Below, piece after piece: positions 7,150 to 16,079 of a stretch of DNA of 64,000 nt. Position 1 is the stretch's first letter; every line of letters begins with the position of its first letter. The notes beneath the pieces are model-generated. The model worked only from the letters and a program-made list of their open reading frames with translations. It made no database searches and had not been told where the DNA came from. This DNA is from Paraburkholderia megapolitana (GTDB lineage: Bacteria > Pseudomonadota > Gammaproteobacteria > Burkholderiales > Burkholderiaceae): assembly GCF_007556815.1 (NCBI RefSeq), contig NZ_CP041743.1, positions 1,550,001 through 1,614,000 of the forward strand. Direction: 5' to 3'. The translations under genes and the position numbers were made by a program.

Positions 7150-8559
7150 TCACGCCTCGCGGGCATGCGGTAGCGTCACGGTAGCAAGCGCCATGAATGC
7201 GTGAAGTACAGCGAGCCCCAGGAACGCCTCGGCCCATGCGTCCAATCCAAAATGACTGACGTGCCCCTGTAGGGCCCAGGAGAGAGACAGGGCACAAAGC
7301 GTAGTGAGCGTAGGCCCACCGATCCGTTGCACGATGTTGAGCGTGGTGGTGGCCATAGGAAGCGCGTTTTTCTCGATGGACGCATACGCCAGTGAGACAA
7401 CCGGAAGTCCAACCGCCCCCATTCCCATGCCGCGGACAAACAGGATGGCTGCAAGGACGACTTCGTCGAGGCCGTGGGTTGCCTGCCACACGAGAGCGAG
7501 CGTCGAGACGAGCGAAAAAAAGGCGCCCGCGATGGCTACCGGGCGCTCGTCAAACCGCCCTGTGAGGAAGCCGAGCAGCGGCGTGGTGATCATCATGCCG
7601 AGCCCCAGCGGTGCCAGCATCCAGCCCATCATTGCTGGGGATTGGCCGCAGGCCTGGATCAGGAACAGCGGAACCAGCATCTGACCCGCGAACATGACGC
7701 CATTCCAGAGAAACTGGGTAACGGAGGCGGAGAAAAACGCTCGCCGACGAAACAGGCGAAGGTCAATCAGAGCGTCATCTCCCTTGCGCTTTTCCACCCA
7801 CAGGAAGGCCAGAAGTAGCAGTGCTCCCGCCACAGTCGCCATGACGCCGACCGGCCGGGCGATATGGTCCGGCCCGAACAGGACGAGCGCCAAACCCGGC
7901 GAAAGCAGTAGAAGGCCTGTCCAGTCGAGCTTCCGTGCGGTGTATTCCTCCCCATCGTTCGGCAGGAAACGCACTGCGAGCACGAAGGCAAGAACGCCGA
8001 CTGGAAAATTCACCAGAAACAGCCAGCGCCAGGATCCGTAATGCAGTATCGCACCGGCGATCACTGGGCCTAGTACAGGCCCGAGCATTACCGGCAGCGC
8101 GGCGTAGCCTGCGATACGCGTGAAGTGGTGTCCTGCGGCCCGTTTCGTCATCATCTGGGCCATCGGGGCGAGCAGACCGCCGCTGGCTCCTTGCAGGAGA
8201 CGGAAGCCGATCAGTGAGTTTGCCGACCATGCGAGTCCGCAAAGCGCGGAGCTGATTGTGAAGACCGAGAAGCACCATAGATAAAGCGCCTTTGCGCCGA
8301 TGCGTTCGATCAGCCAGCCGTTCAGCGGCAACGCGAGTGTGAGCGCGAGCAGATACCCGCTGGTCACCCATTGGATGGTCGCCAAGGGGGCATGCAGGTC
8401 CGCAGCCAGACTGGACAGCGATACGTTGACGATCGTTGCGTCCAGCTGCGCAAGGAGTGCTCCGAGCATCGCTACTACAACAATCTTCCAGACCGAGGCA
8501 TCAAGCGTTTCCGTGGCAAGCTTTGCGCTCTGGCCGGAAGATGTCTGGGCTTCTTTCAC
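7150..8559 (-). CDS. MFS drug efflux transporter, DHA2 (EmrB/QacA-like) family
   Basis: A 469-residue inner-membrane proton antiporter. It opens with helix 1 (VVAMLGALLAQLDATIVNVS, containing the DHA2 LDxTIVNVA-type motif), then QWVTSGYLLALTLALP, and motif A is partly kept as GWLIERIGAKALY. Motif C-like glycine/proline spacing (LPVMLGPVLGPVIAG) supports antiport. The start is GTG at 8559 after GAGG. The next gene upstream on the same strand is the isochorismatase-like hydrolase (50-base gap), so the two are probably one transcript controlled by the divergent TetR at 9327. Confidence 0.85.
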   Translation of the reverse strand: MKEAQTSSGQSAKLATETLDASVWKIVVVAMLGALLAQLDATIVNVSLSSLAADLHAPLATIQWVTSGYLLALTLALPLNGWLIERIGAKALYLWCFSVFTISSALCGLAWSANSLIGFRLLQGASGGLLAPMAQMMTKRAAGHHFTRIAGYAALPVMLGPVLGPVIAGAILHYGSWRWLFLVNFPVGVLAFVLAVRFLPNDGEEYTARKLDWTGLLLLSPGLALVLFGPDHIARPVGVMATVAGALLLLAFLWVEKRKGDDALIDLRLFRRRAFFSASVTQFLWNGVMFAGQMLVPLFLIQACGQSPAMMGWMLAPLGLGMMITTPLLGFLTGRFDERPVAIAGAFFSLVSTLALVWQATHGLDEVVLAAILFVRGMGMGAVGLPVVSLAYASIEKNALPMATTTLNIVQRIGGPTLTTLCALSLSWALQGHVSHFGLDAWAEAFLGLAVLHAFMALATVTLPHAREA

Positions 8560-8608
8560 GCGACCTCGGCGCCGCAGGCGTGGTCCGCATTTTTTACATA
8601 GGCGTAGT

Positions 8609-9178
8609 TCACTGCTTCAGATCGATGTCATCGGCCTGCACCACGCGCGCCAGTAGCGGGAGGATATTATTGACCGCAAATGCATGCATGGCGTCTGACA
8701 CGCTGGTCGTTGCATTCTCGGCAATCACAACTTCGTAGCCGTGTTCGTAGGCCTGGCGTGCGGTGGATTCGACGCCAAAATTGGTGGCGATGCCGGCAAG
8801 TACCACAGTTTTCACGTTCCTGCGCCGCAACTGCACATCGAGATCGGTGCCGTAGAACGCACCCCATTGATGCTTCGTTACGAGGATGTCGGACGCATGA
8901 GCGAGTCCTTCGACAAGCGTGCTGAAGTTCGCAGGCAACTCACCTCGTGGATGCGCAACTTTATCTACCGGTTGTTTCAACGCATCGCCAAAGTCCGCCG
9001 CGAAGGCGACGTTGACCAGTACGACCGGTGCCCCGGCAGTGCGGAAGCGCGCTGCGAGCCGGGTACCCACGGCGGCAACTTCAGCTCCTGAGCGCGGTGC
9101 GAGCGCGGGCATGGACGTGATGCCTTGCTGGAGATCGATTAGAACGAGCGCAGTGGTACTGGCTGGGAGGGCGAGCAT
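8609..9178 (-). CDS. Isochorismatase-like hydrolase lacking the catalytic cysteine
   Basis: A 189-residue cysteine-hydrolase-fold protein. The family's Asp (D15 in LVLIDLQ) and Lys (K102 in VTKHQWGAF) are present. The usual nucleophile position in ATNxCVESTAR is Gly135 here (ATNFGVESTAR). Members with Cys are amidases such as nicotinamidase; vinyl-ether hydrolases of the isochorismatase/PhzD type work without it, so an amidase call is disfavoured. It lies in one unit with the efflux gene downstream and faces a TetR regulator, suggesting detoxification of an inducing compound. The true substrate is unknown. Confidence 0.8.
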   Translation of the reverse strand: MLALPASTTALVLIDLQQGITSMPALAPRSGAEVAAVGTRLAARFRTAGAPVVLVNVAFAADFGDALKQPVDKVAHPRGELPANFSTLVEGLAHASDILVTKHQWGAFYGTDLDVQLRRRNVKTVVLAGIATNFGVESTARQAYEHGYEVVIAENATTSVSDAMHAFAVNNILPLLARVVQADDIDLKQ

Positions 9179-9260
9179 GGGCGAACCTTGTGACGTGTTG
9201 TTGAGGGAACGTTTGCCAGTGGCCGGTAGGTTGGCCGATCAACGATGCCTAAGTATAGCT

Positions 9261-9284
9261 CTATTTGAGCATAAACTCAAATAG
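9261..9284. promoter_or_regulatory. Palindromic operator, probable TetR binding site
   Basis: CTATTTGAG (9261-9269) and CTCAAATAG (9276-9284) are exact 9-bp inverted repeats with a 6-base spacer. They lie between the divergent isochorismatase-like gene (start 9178) and the TetR gene (start 9327). The size and symmetry fit a TetR dimer site controlling both directions. Confidence 0.65.
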
Positions 9285-9326
9285 CGTCGTGTGGCCTCTT
9301 GCTGCCTTAGCTGGCAAACTTGCGAC

Positions 9327-10040
9327 ATGTCTTCAAACATCTCTGAGAAAAAAACGGGTGCCGCCGGTTCGCAGCCCAACCACAAGCGGCCGGCGCTGGT
9401 GCCGCAACGCAGCGTCGGCCGCGAGCGTGTCGCCATGCTGCTGGCTGCTGCATCGAAGGTGATTGAGGAGCGTGGCTTTGATGCGGCAACCATGGCCGAG
9501 ATAGCGTCGCGCTCCGACACCAAAATCGGCTCACTCTATCGTTTCTTTCCGAACAAAGAGGTACTGGCCGACGCACTGATGCAGCGCTTCACTGAGCTGC
9601 GCGATACTCAATGCGACGCAATCGATGCCCGTGCCCGCGAGGTGTCCACCGACGAGCTGGCGGATTTGCTGGTCAACTCGCTTGCAGAGATCCATGACGA
9701 GGCCAAAGCACTCGTCGCATTGCTGGACGCCCGTTCGGAGTGGTCGGGCAAGCGCATCGAGTATCGCGAGAAGTCGATCAGGCGGATCGTCGGTACGCTG
9801 CTGCTCAGGGCGCCAACATTACCGGAAGAGACCGCCAAAGACATGGCGGTGGTGATACTCAACAATATGAAAACGATGGTGGCGATGACGTTCGACAAGT
9901 CGGCCCCGACCACTCCGGGCAGCACTGCCGAACTGCGTTTGATGAATCGGCTGTATCTCGCAAGCAAGCTTGCTGGTCATGAACTGCCAGCGGTGCAGGC
10001 CGGGGCGTCACCGCTCGGCGACGCTAAAGGGCGGTCGTGA
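9327..10040 (+). CDS. TetR family transcriptional regulator
   Basis: From 9327 (MSSNISEKK) the protein is 237 residues; an upstream in-frame ATG at 9291 would add 12 residues. The DNA-binding domain is at about 40-90: AAASKVIEERGFDAATMAEI then IGSLYRFFPNKEVLADAL, the classic TetR helix-turn-helix with the YRFF/YxxF segment. The C-terminal ligand domain is not diagnostic. It is probably a repressor of the divergent hydrolase/efflux pair and of itself through the palindrome at 9261-9284. Confidence 0.85.
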   Translation: MSSNISEKKTGAAGSQPNHKRPALVPQRSVGRERVAMLLAAASKVIEERGFDAATMAEIASRSDTKIGSLYRFFPNKEVLADALMQRFTELRDTQCDAIDARAREVSTDELADLLVNSLAEIHDEAKALVALLDARSEWSGKRIEYREKSIRRIVGTLLLRAPTLPEETAKDMAVVILNNMKTMVAMTFDKSAPTTPGSTAELRLMNRLYLASKLAGHELPAVQAGASPLGDAKGRS

Positions 10041-10047
10041 TCACACT

Positions 10048-10156
10048 TCATCGACGCGCTTTGTCGAGCCGCGGCACAGGCACCTCATTCACGAAGTCCG
10101 GATTGTCGACTAGGCGGCCCTGAACGAATGCCCCTCCAGTAAAGCCGGAATTTGAT
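10048..10156 (-). pseudogene. Possible C-terminal gene fossil
   Basis: On the minus strand one frame reads GFTGGAFVQGRLVDNPDFVN, then EVPVPRLDKARR and a stop at 10048-10050. The stretch looks like a protein C-terminus, with good codon use and no long continuation upstream (a stop lies before about 10156). No start codon with a binding site is present. The parent family is not recognised. It is a weak call. Confidence 0.25.
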
Positions 10157-10201
10157 GTACATCAGGTGTTCGTGAGAGCGCCTTTTTCAGCGGAACATTC
10201 A

Positions 10202-10858
10202 ATGAAAAACGCCAAACCCAAACGCACTCGTCAGGACGCCGAGCGTCTTTTCGAGGGACTGCCGCAGACGAGCACCACACCACAAAGCCGTTCGGCGAAC
10301 CCGTTCGAAGACGGGGCGTTCGAAAAAGTGGGGCGCATCGATGAAGAATCGAAGCTCTGGAAAGACAACCTCATTACGCTACCTGCTGCGATCGAACTGC
10401 CTTCAGGCTACACGTCCGTGTCCAGTGTGCGCGAGGCGATGCAGCGCGCGTGGCGCGTCAAATGGATGAGGGAAGGCAAGAACGAGATCGTCGTCGATTT
10501 TCCAGAGGGATGGACGGCGGTTCGTCCCGCAAGCGGTCCGATAGAACTGCGCGATCCAGCCGGCGTTCTGCGCGCCGTATACGGATGGGCGGAGGATGCC
10601 GAACTGAGAATTCTGCCGCGTTACGCGGTGGAGTCACAGTCGAACAGTACGAGTGGACTCGGCAGCGTGCTGGTACGCGATCGCGAGAGTGGAGAGATTC
10701 TTGAGCGGTCGTCGACCTGGTCTGCGCAAACCGGCACGAACCATCCAGATCGACCGAGACTGTCGACATGGCTTGACGCACACTATCCGCAGCATCGTGA
10801 CCCTTTGCGGCTCTGGAAGGATTGCGAGGACAACATCGGGAATAGCGTGGGGCCATAG
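10202..10858 (+). CDS. Hypothetical protein
   Basis: A 218-residue soluble protein from 10202; an in-frame start at 10166 would add 12 residues. It begins with a basic stretch (MKNAKPKRTRQDAERLFEGL). The C-terminal half has alternating beta-like segments (VRPASGPIELRDPAGVLRAV; ILPRYAVES; GSVLVRDRESGEILERS) suggesting a small beta-rich domain, then DAHYPQHRDPLRLWKD. There is no signal peptide or membrane segment. I do not recognise the family. It stands alone between the TetR gene and ald. Confidence 0.6.
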   Translation: MKNAKPKRTRQDAERLFEGLPQTSTTPQSRSANPFEDGAFEKVGRIDEESKLWKDNLITLPAAIELPSGYTSVSSVREAMQRAWRVKWMREGKNEIVVDFPEGWTAVRPASGPIELRDPAGVLRAVYGWAEDAELRILPRYAVESQSNSTSGLGSVLVRDRESGEILERSSTWSAQTGTNHPDRPRLSTWLDAHYPQHRDPLRLWKDCEDNIGNSVGP

Positions 10859-11188
10859 TCGCAGACGACCCGCGATATTGCGCCGCAACGTAAAAAACGC
10901 ATATCGCCTTCTTCAGGCGTTTCAACCAAAACCAACCACAATTACATTAACAACTACTGCCATGCCGTCGATAGTATTGTGCAAACCACTACTAGAAGCC
11001 GGACATGGCATCTACGTCACGCTAGATTCTCCGCATGCATTTCCCTCCGGTGCCGATCGTTTCCTGTGATCCCGCCTGCGTGCGTTAGCGTCGTTGTTGC
11101 CTCCCTGGCCAACGCTAGCCGATTTTGCTGAGCGTCTGACGCATCAGCTCATTTCGCGGCAGAGATGCAGTCCCATCCAGGAGGCAAT
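10859..11188. other. Intergenic region before ald
   Basis: No gene is supported in these 330 bases. A weak hairpin CGCCT-tcttc-AGGCG followed by TTT lies at 10905-10922 and may terminate the upstream hypothetical gene. The centre is mildly AT-rich and could hold the ald promoter. A good ribosome binding site for ald is at about 11179-11185. Confidence 0.4.
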
Positions 11189-12307
11189 ATGCATATAGGC
11201 GTTCCGAAGGAGATCAAGAATCACGAGTATCGCGTTGGTCTGACGCCACCTTCCGTGCGCGAGATCGTCGCGCATGGACACAGCGTGGACGTCGAGACAG
11301 GCGCGGGCGCGGGCATCGGTGCAACCGACGACGCGTACCGGGCCGCGGGCGCACGAGTAGTACCGAACGCTGAAGCGGTGTTTGCCGCTGCCGACATGAT
11401 CGTCAAGGTGAAAGAACCGCAAGCGCCCGAGCGCGCGCTGCTACGTCGCGGACAGATTCTCTTCACCTATCTGCACCTCGCGCCTGACCCCGAACAGTGC
11501 GCCGATCTCATCAAAAGCAACGCGGTCTGTATTGCGTACGAAACCGTCACGCAACGCGGCGGCGGATTGCCTCTGCTCGCGCCGATGTCCGAGGTCGCAG
11601 GGCGTATGTCGATTCAGGCGGGTGCGTTCTGTCTGGAACGCGCGCACGGCGGCAAGGGTGTCTTGCTCGGCGGCGTGGCGGGCGTGCCCTCCGCGAAGAT
11701 CGTGATTCTCGGTGCCGGCGTGGTGGGGACCAATGCCGCGCAGATGGCGGTGGGCACGGGTGCGCAGGTCGTCGTGATCGACCGCAATGTCGATGCACTG
11801 AGACGCATGGACCGGCTGCTCGGCGCACGCGTGATCACGGTGTATTCGAATCAGGACAACATCGAGCAACATGTGCTCGATGCCGACCTGGTGATCGGCG
11901 GTGTGCTCGTACCCGGCGCGGCTGCGCCCAAACTCGTTACGCGCAAGATGGTCGATGCAATGAGCCCGGGCTCCGTAATCGTCGATGTCGCAATCGACCA
12001 GGGCGGATGCTGCGAAACGGCGAAGCCTACGACTCACGCGGATCCCACATATAAAGTCGGCGAGGTCGTGCACTACTGTGTCGCGAACATGCCGGGCGGT
12101 GTGCCACGCACGTCCACCTATGCGCTGAATAACGCAACGTTACCGTTTGTGCTGCACATTGCCGACCAGGGCTGGCGCAAGGCGCTCACCGACGACGAAC
12201 ATCTGCGTCGTGGCCTGAACGTCGCGTTCGGCAAGGTGACGTGTCCCGAGGTTGCCGAAGCATTGGGCTACACCTGCGAGGACGCCGCGGCGGTCGTCGC
12301 TGGATAG
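11189..12307 (+). CDS. ald: Alanine dehydrogenase
   Basis: NAD-dependent interconversion of L-alanine with pyruvate and ammonia (EC 1.4.1.1), in the cytoplasm. The start MHIGVPKEIKNHEYRVGLTP at 11189 follows CAGGAGGCAAT and gives 372 residues, the family's normal length. Visible motifs are the N-terminal pyruvate-site residues (KEIKNHEYRVG, KVKEPQ), HLAPD, the Rossmann motif GAGVVGTNAAQMAVG and the late NMPGGVPRTSTYALNNATLP segment, all standard for Ald rather than transhydrogenase PntA. It is probably monocistronic and convergent with the LysR gene at 12323. Confidence 0.95.
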   Translation: MHIGVPKEIKNHEYRVGLTPPSVREIVAHGHSVDVETGAGAGIGATDDAYRAAGARVVPNAEAVFAAADMIVKVKEPQAPERALLRRGQILFTYLHLAPDPEQCADLIKSNAVCIAYETVTQRGGGLPLLAPMSEVAGRMSIQAGAFCLERAHGGKGVLLGGVAGVPSAKIVILGAGVVGTNAAQMAVGTGAQVVVIDRNVDALRRMDRLLGARVITVYSNQDNIEQHVLDADLVIGGVLVPGAAAPKLVTRKMVDAMSPGSVIVDVAIDQGGCCETAKPTTHADPTYKVGEVVHYCVANMPGGVPRTSTYALNNATLPFVLHIADQGWRKALTDDEHLRRGLNVAFGKVTCPEVAEALGYTCEDAAAVVAG

Positions 12308-12322
12308 CGCGCGCGTAGGCCA

Positions 12323-13279
12323 TCACCGTCGCGGACCCTGCGCATACAGCAGACTCCCTGCTGTGCGCAGCGCCTCAGCCATCAGCAGACCTGCCGGCGA
12401 CAGCGGCCGGTCCGTGCGCGTGATGATGCCGAAGTCGTCCATGTGGCATGGCAACTCGAGCGGCAGGATCGCCACCATGTTGTATGAGGCGTAGTACTGC
12501 GCGACGTCGGTGGCCAGTACCGCGAGCATGTCGCTTTCCGCGAGCAACCGCGTGAGAACCAGCAATGCGCTCGTCTCCACGATGTTGGTCGGCGGCACGA
12601 GGCTGTCCCGCTGGAACATAAGCTCAAACCGGTGGCGCAACACCGTGCCGGCGGGCGGCACGATCCACGTGGCCGGCTCGACATCCCGCAACGTCAAACC
12701 GCGCGCACTAACAAGCGGATGATCCGGCCGCGCCACCGCACAAACCGGCTCGCTTGCGAGCGGCTCGTAGTGCAGTGCCAGCTTGTCGTGTTCCGCGGAT
12801 AACCGGCCCACCACCAGATCGAGCTTGTCCTGCGCGAGCCGCTCGAGCATCACGTTGCTGTTTTCGACTTCCAGCGCGATTCGCAGGCCAGGATGCTTGC
12901 GCTTTAACTGCGCGACGGCGGACGGCAGCACGCGCGTCGCCGGCGATGTGATCGCCCCCACTGCAACGTGGCCGAGGTCGCCGGTGCGCACCGCCAGCAC
13001 TTCCTCGTGAGCCTGGTCGAGGCTGTTCAACACCGCTCGCGCGTGTCGAATCATCACCTCGCCATAGACGGTCGGCCGCATGTCGCGCGGCAGCCGTTCG
13101 AACAATTCCACCCCCAGCGTTTCTTCGAGTTCGCGCAGCAGTTTTGAGGCGGCGGGCTGCGTCATGTTGAGCGCGTCGGCGGCGCGATGAACGTTGCCAA
13201 GTTCCGCGATCTCGACAAGCAGCAGCAACTGACGAGGCTTGAGTCTCGTGCGGATGTACCACGGTGGCGGGGTGCTCAT
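12323..13279 (-). CDS. LysR-type regulator of the L-arabinose cluster (GbpR-like)
   Basis: A 318-residue LysR protein from MSTPPPWYIRTRLKPRQ at 13279. The N-terminal winged helix reads LLLLVEIAELGNVHRAADAL NMTQPAASKLLRELEE. The LKPRQLLLL start and the RAADALNMTQPAASK helix match the GbpR type, which in Azospirillum controls a sugar-binding protein gene. The C-terminal part is a periplasmic-binding-like effector domain. It is divergent from the arabonate dehydratase gene with phased repeats between them, so it most likely senses an arabinose-pathway intermediate. Confidence 0.85.
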   Translation of the reverse strand: MSTPPPWYIRTRLKPRQLLLLVEIAELGNVHRAADALNMTQPAASKLLRELEETLGVELFERLPRDMRPTVYGEVMIRHARAVLNSLDQAHEEVLAVRTGDLGHVAVGAITSPATRVLPSAVAQLKRKHPGLRIALEVENSNVMLERLAQDKLDLVVGRLSAEHDKLALHYEPLASEPVCAVARPDHPLVSARGLTLRDVEPATWIVPPAGTVLRHRFELMFQRDSLVPPTNIVETSALLVLTRLLAESDMLAVLATDVAQYYASYNMVAILPLELPCHMDDFGIITRTDRPLSPAGLLMAEALRTAGSLLYAQGPRR

Positions 13280-13293
13280 AGGGTTTATATCAA

Positions 13294-13342
13294 TGCCGGA
13301 ATGGATATCGATACTGCCGGAATTTTCATTGGATTGGTATCG
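13294..13342. promoter_or_regulatory. Phased repeats between the LysR gene and the arabinose operon
   Basis: TGCCGGAAT occurs at 13294-13302 and 13315-13323, exactly 21 bases apart (two helical turns). CGATAC (13309-13314) faces GTATCG (13337-13342), and GATATC lies between the repeats. The array is in the divergent region just upstream of the dehydratase start and fits a LysR tetramer site. Confidence 0.5.
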
Positions 13343-13402
13343 AGGCAACTCCTACACTGCTTGCGTCCTTGCCCCCGCCGGACGCTCATTCAAAAAGAAC
13401 CC

Positions 13403-15136
13403 ATGCCGGAATCGAAACCCAAACTGCGGTCCACCCAATGGTTCGGAACCGCGGACAAAAACGGCTTCATGTATCGAAGCTGGATGAAAAACCAGGGCAT
13501 TCCCGATCATGAATTCGATGGCCGCCCGATCGTCGGAATCTGCAATACGTGGTCGGAGTTGACGCCGTGTAACGCGCATTTCCGCAAGCTTGCCGAGCAC
13601 GTCAAACGCGGTATTTACGAAGCGGGAGGCTTCCCCGTGGAGTTCCCCGTTTTCTCTAGTGGCGAATCGAACCTGCGGCCGACCGCGATGCTTACGCGCA
13701 ATCTCGCATCGATGGACGTGGAGGAAGCAATACGCGGCAATCCAGTCGATGCCGTGGTGCTGCTCGCCGGTTGCGACAAGACCACACCTGCACTGCTGAT
13801 GGGCGCGGCGAGCTGCGATGTACCGGCGATCGTCGTGAGCGGCGGTCCGATGCTGAACGGCAAGCTCGACGGCAAGGACATCGGTTCGGGCACGGCAGTG
13901 TGGCAACTGCATGAGTCGCTGAAGGCCGGCGAGATCGATCTACATCACTTTCTGTCGGCCGAGGCCGGCATGTCGCGTTCGGCCGGCACCTGCAACACGA
14001 TGGGCACCGCATCGACGATGGCCTGCATGGCGGAAGCGCTCGGCACGACGTTGCCGCACAACGCTGCGATTCCCGCCGTGGATGCACGACGCTATGTGCT
14101 CGCGCACATGTCGGGGCTGCGCATCGTGCAGATGGCGAAGGACGGGCTCACGTTGTCGAAGGTGCTGACGCGCGCCGCGTTCGAGAATGCGATCCGCACG
14201 AACGCGGCCATCGGCGGTTCGACGAATGCGGTGATTCATCTGAAGGCGATTGCCGGTCGCATCGGTGTGCCGCTCGAACTCGAGGACTGGACTCACCTCG
14301 GCCGCGATACGCCGACCATCGTCGACCTGATGCCGTCCGGCCGTTACCTGATGGAAGAGTTCTATTACGCGGGCGGCCTGCCTGCTGTGTTGCGCCGGCT
14401 CGGCGAGGCGAAGCTGCTGCCGCATCCGGATGCGCTCACGGTGAACGGCCAGACGCTATGGGACAACGTGAAGGATGCCCCCAGCTTCAACGACGAAGTG
14501 ATCCGTCCGCTAGACCGGCCGCTGATCGCCGACGGTGGCATCCGCGTGCTGCGCGGCAATCTTGCGCCGCGTGGCGCGGTGCTGAAGCCATCGGCGGCGA
14601 CGCCCGCGTTGCTCAAGCATCGCGGTCGCGCGGTGGTGTTCGAGAACCTGGAGCACTACAAGGAGCGCATCGTCGACGAAACGCTCGACGTCGACGCGAA
14701 TTCGGTACTCGTGATGAAGAACTGCGGCCCGAAGGGTTATCCGGGCATGGCCGAGGTCGGCAACATGGGGCTGCCGCCGAAGCTGTTGCGCCAGGGCGTG
14801 AAGGACATGGTGCGCATCTCCGACGCGCGCATGAGCGGAACCGCGTACGGCACCGTCGTGCTGCATGTCGCCCCCGAAGCCGCGGCGGGTGGACCGCTTG
14901 CCGCGGTGCGCGACGGCGACTGGATCGAACTCGACTGTGAGAAGGGATTGCTGCATCTCGATGTCGATAGCGACGAGGTGGACCGCCGCATGAAATCGCT
15001 CGCGCCTTCCGCACCGCAGAGCCTGGGCGGCTACCAGAAGCTCTACGTCGACCACGTGCTGCAGGCCGATGAAGGCTGCGATCTCGACTTCCTCGTAGGC
15101 ATGCGCGGCGCCGCCGTGCCGCGCCACTCGCATTGA
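13403..15136 (+). CDS. araC: L-arabonate dehydratase (IlvD/EDD family)
   Basis: Converts L-arabonate to L-2-keto-3-deoxyarabonate in the non-phosphorylating L-arabinose route. From MPESKPKLRSTQWFG at 13403 it has 577 residues, the size of sugar-acid dehydratases of this family. The iron-sulfur ligands are visible: the Cys in GICNTWSELTPCN, in AGCDKTTP and in AGTCNTMGTASTM. The C-terminal swivel domain holds NCGPKGYPGM and SDARMSGTAYG. The DapA-type dehydratase 4 bases downstream and the AraFGH transporter fix the pathway better than sequence alone; D-xylonate or D-fuconate are alternative substrates. The name araC follows Azospirillum usage, not the E. coli regulator. Confidence 0.85.
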   Translation: MPESKPKLRSTQWFGTADKNGFMYRSWMKNQGIPDHEFDGRPIVGICNTWSELTPCNAHFRKLAEHVKRGIYEAGGFPVEFPVFSSGESNLRPTAMLTRNLASMDVEEAIRGNPVDAVVLLAGCDKTTPALLMGAASCDVPAIVVSGGPMLNGKLDGKDIGSGTAVWQLHESLKAGEIDLHHFLSAEAGMSRSAGTCNTMGTASTMACMAEALGTTLPHNAAIPAVDARRYVLAHMSGLRIVQMAKDGLTLSKVLTRAAFENAIRTNAAIGGSTNAVIHLKAIAGRIGVPLELEDWTHLGRDTPTIVDLMPSGRYLMEEFYYAGGLPAVLRRLGEAKLLPHPDALTVNGQTLWDNVKDAPSFNDEVIRPLDRPLIADGGIRVLRGNLAPRGAVLKPSAATPALLKHRGRAVVFENLEHYKERIVDETLDVDANSVLVMKNCGPKGYPGMAEVGNMGLPPKLLRQGVKDMVRISDARMSGTAYGTVVLHVAPEAAAGGPLAAVRDGDWIELDCEKGLLHLDVDSDEVDRRMKSLAPSAPQSLGGYQKLYVDHVLQADEGCDLDFLVGMRGAAVPRHSH

Positions 15137-15140
15137 TCCG

Positions 15141-16079
15141 ATGACCTCCATGACCGCACACCATTCCCCGCGCTATCAGGGCATTTTTCCGGTCGTGCCG
15201 ACGACCTTCACCGAGTCCGGTGCGCTCGATCTGGCCAGCCAGAAGCGCGCGGTCGATTTCATGATCGACGCGGGCTCGGACGGTTTGTGCATCCTCGCAA
15301 ATTTCTCCGAGCAGTTCGCGCTATCCGACGACGAGCGCGACCTCCTCACACGTACGATCCTCGAACACGTGGCGGGCCGCGTACCGGTGATAGTCACGAC
15401 GACGCACTACAGCAGCCGTACCTGTGCGGAACGCAGCCGCCTCGCGCAGGAGATGGGTGCATCGATGTTGATGTTGATGCCACCGTATCACGGCGCAACG
15501 TTCCGTGTACCGGAGGCACAGATCTACGAGTTCTATGCGCGCGTATCGGACGCCGTCGCTATTCCGCTCATGGTGCAGGACGCGCCCGCGAGCGGCACCG
15601 TTCTGTCGGCCGCGTTCCTCGCGCGGATGGCGCGCGAGATCGAACACGTCGCGTACTTCAAGATCGAGACGCCCGGCGCGGCGACGAAGCTGCGCGAGTT
15701 GATCCGGCTAGGCGGCGAGGCGGTCGAAGGACCGTGGGACGGCGAGGAAGCGATCACACTGCTGGCCGATCTGGCGGCGGGCGCGACCGGTTCGATGACC
15801 GGCGGCGGCTATCCCGACGGTATCCGTCCGATCATCGATGCGTATCGCAGCGGCAACCGCGATCTCGCGTTCGAGCGCTATCAGCAGTGGCTACCGTTGA
15901 TCAATCACGAGAACCGCCAGGCCGGACTGCTCGCCGCGAAAGCACTGATGCAGGAGGGTGGCGTGATCGCGTGCGACCTGCCGCGGCATCCGCTGCCGGT
16001 GCTTCATCCGGAGACGCGCCGCGAACTGATCGATATCGCGCGGCGTCTCGATCCGCTCGTACTCCGATGGGCTGCCTGA
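15141..16079 (+). CDS. araD: 2-keto-3-deoxy-L-arabonate dehydratase (DapA superfamily)
   Basis: Forms alpha-ketoglutarate semialdehyde from 2-keto-3-deoxy-L-arabonate. It is a 312-residue TIM barrel. The Schiff-base lysine lies in AYFKIETPGAATKL (about residue 174), with Glu two residues later as in characterised KDA dehydratases, where this Glu replaces the aldolase arrangement. The N-terminal PVVPTTFTESGALDLASQ and GSDGLCILANFSEQ are family substrate-loop positions. The start at 15141 is 4 bases after the dehydratase stop; 15150 is also possible. Together the two enzymes give consecutive steps, strongly supporting the L-arabinose call. Confidence 0.8.
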   Translation: MTSMTAHHSPRYQGIFPVVPTTFTESGALDLASQKRAVDFMIDAGSDGLCILANFSEQFALSDDERDLLTRTILEHVAGRVPVIVTTTHYSSRTCAERSRLAQEMGASMLMLMPPYHGATFRVPEAQIYEFYARVSDAVAIPLMVQDAPASGTVLSAAFLARMAREIEHVAYFKIETPGAATKLRELIRLGGEAVEGPWDGEEAITLLADLAAGATGSMTGGGYPDGIRPIIDAYRSGNRDLAFERYQQWLPLINHENRQAGLLAAKALMQEGGVIACDLPRHPLPVLHPETRRELIDIARRLDPLVLRWAA

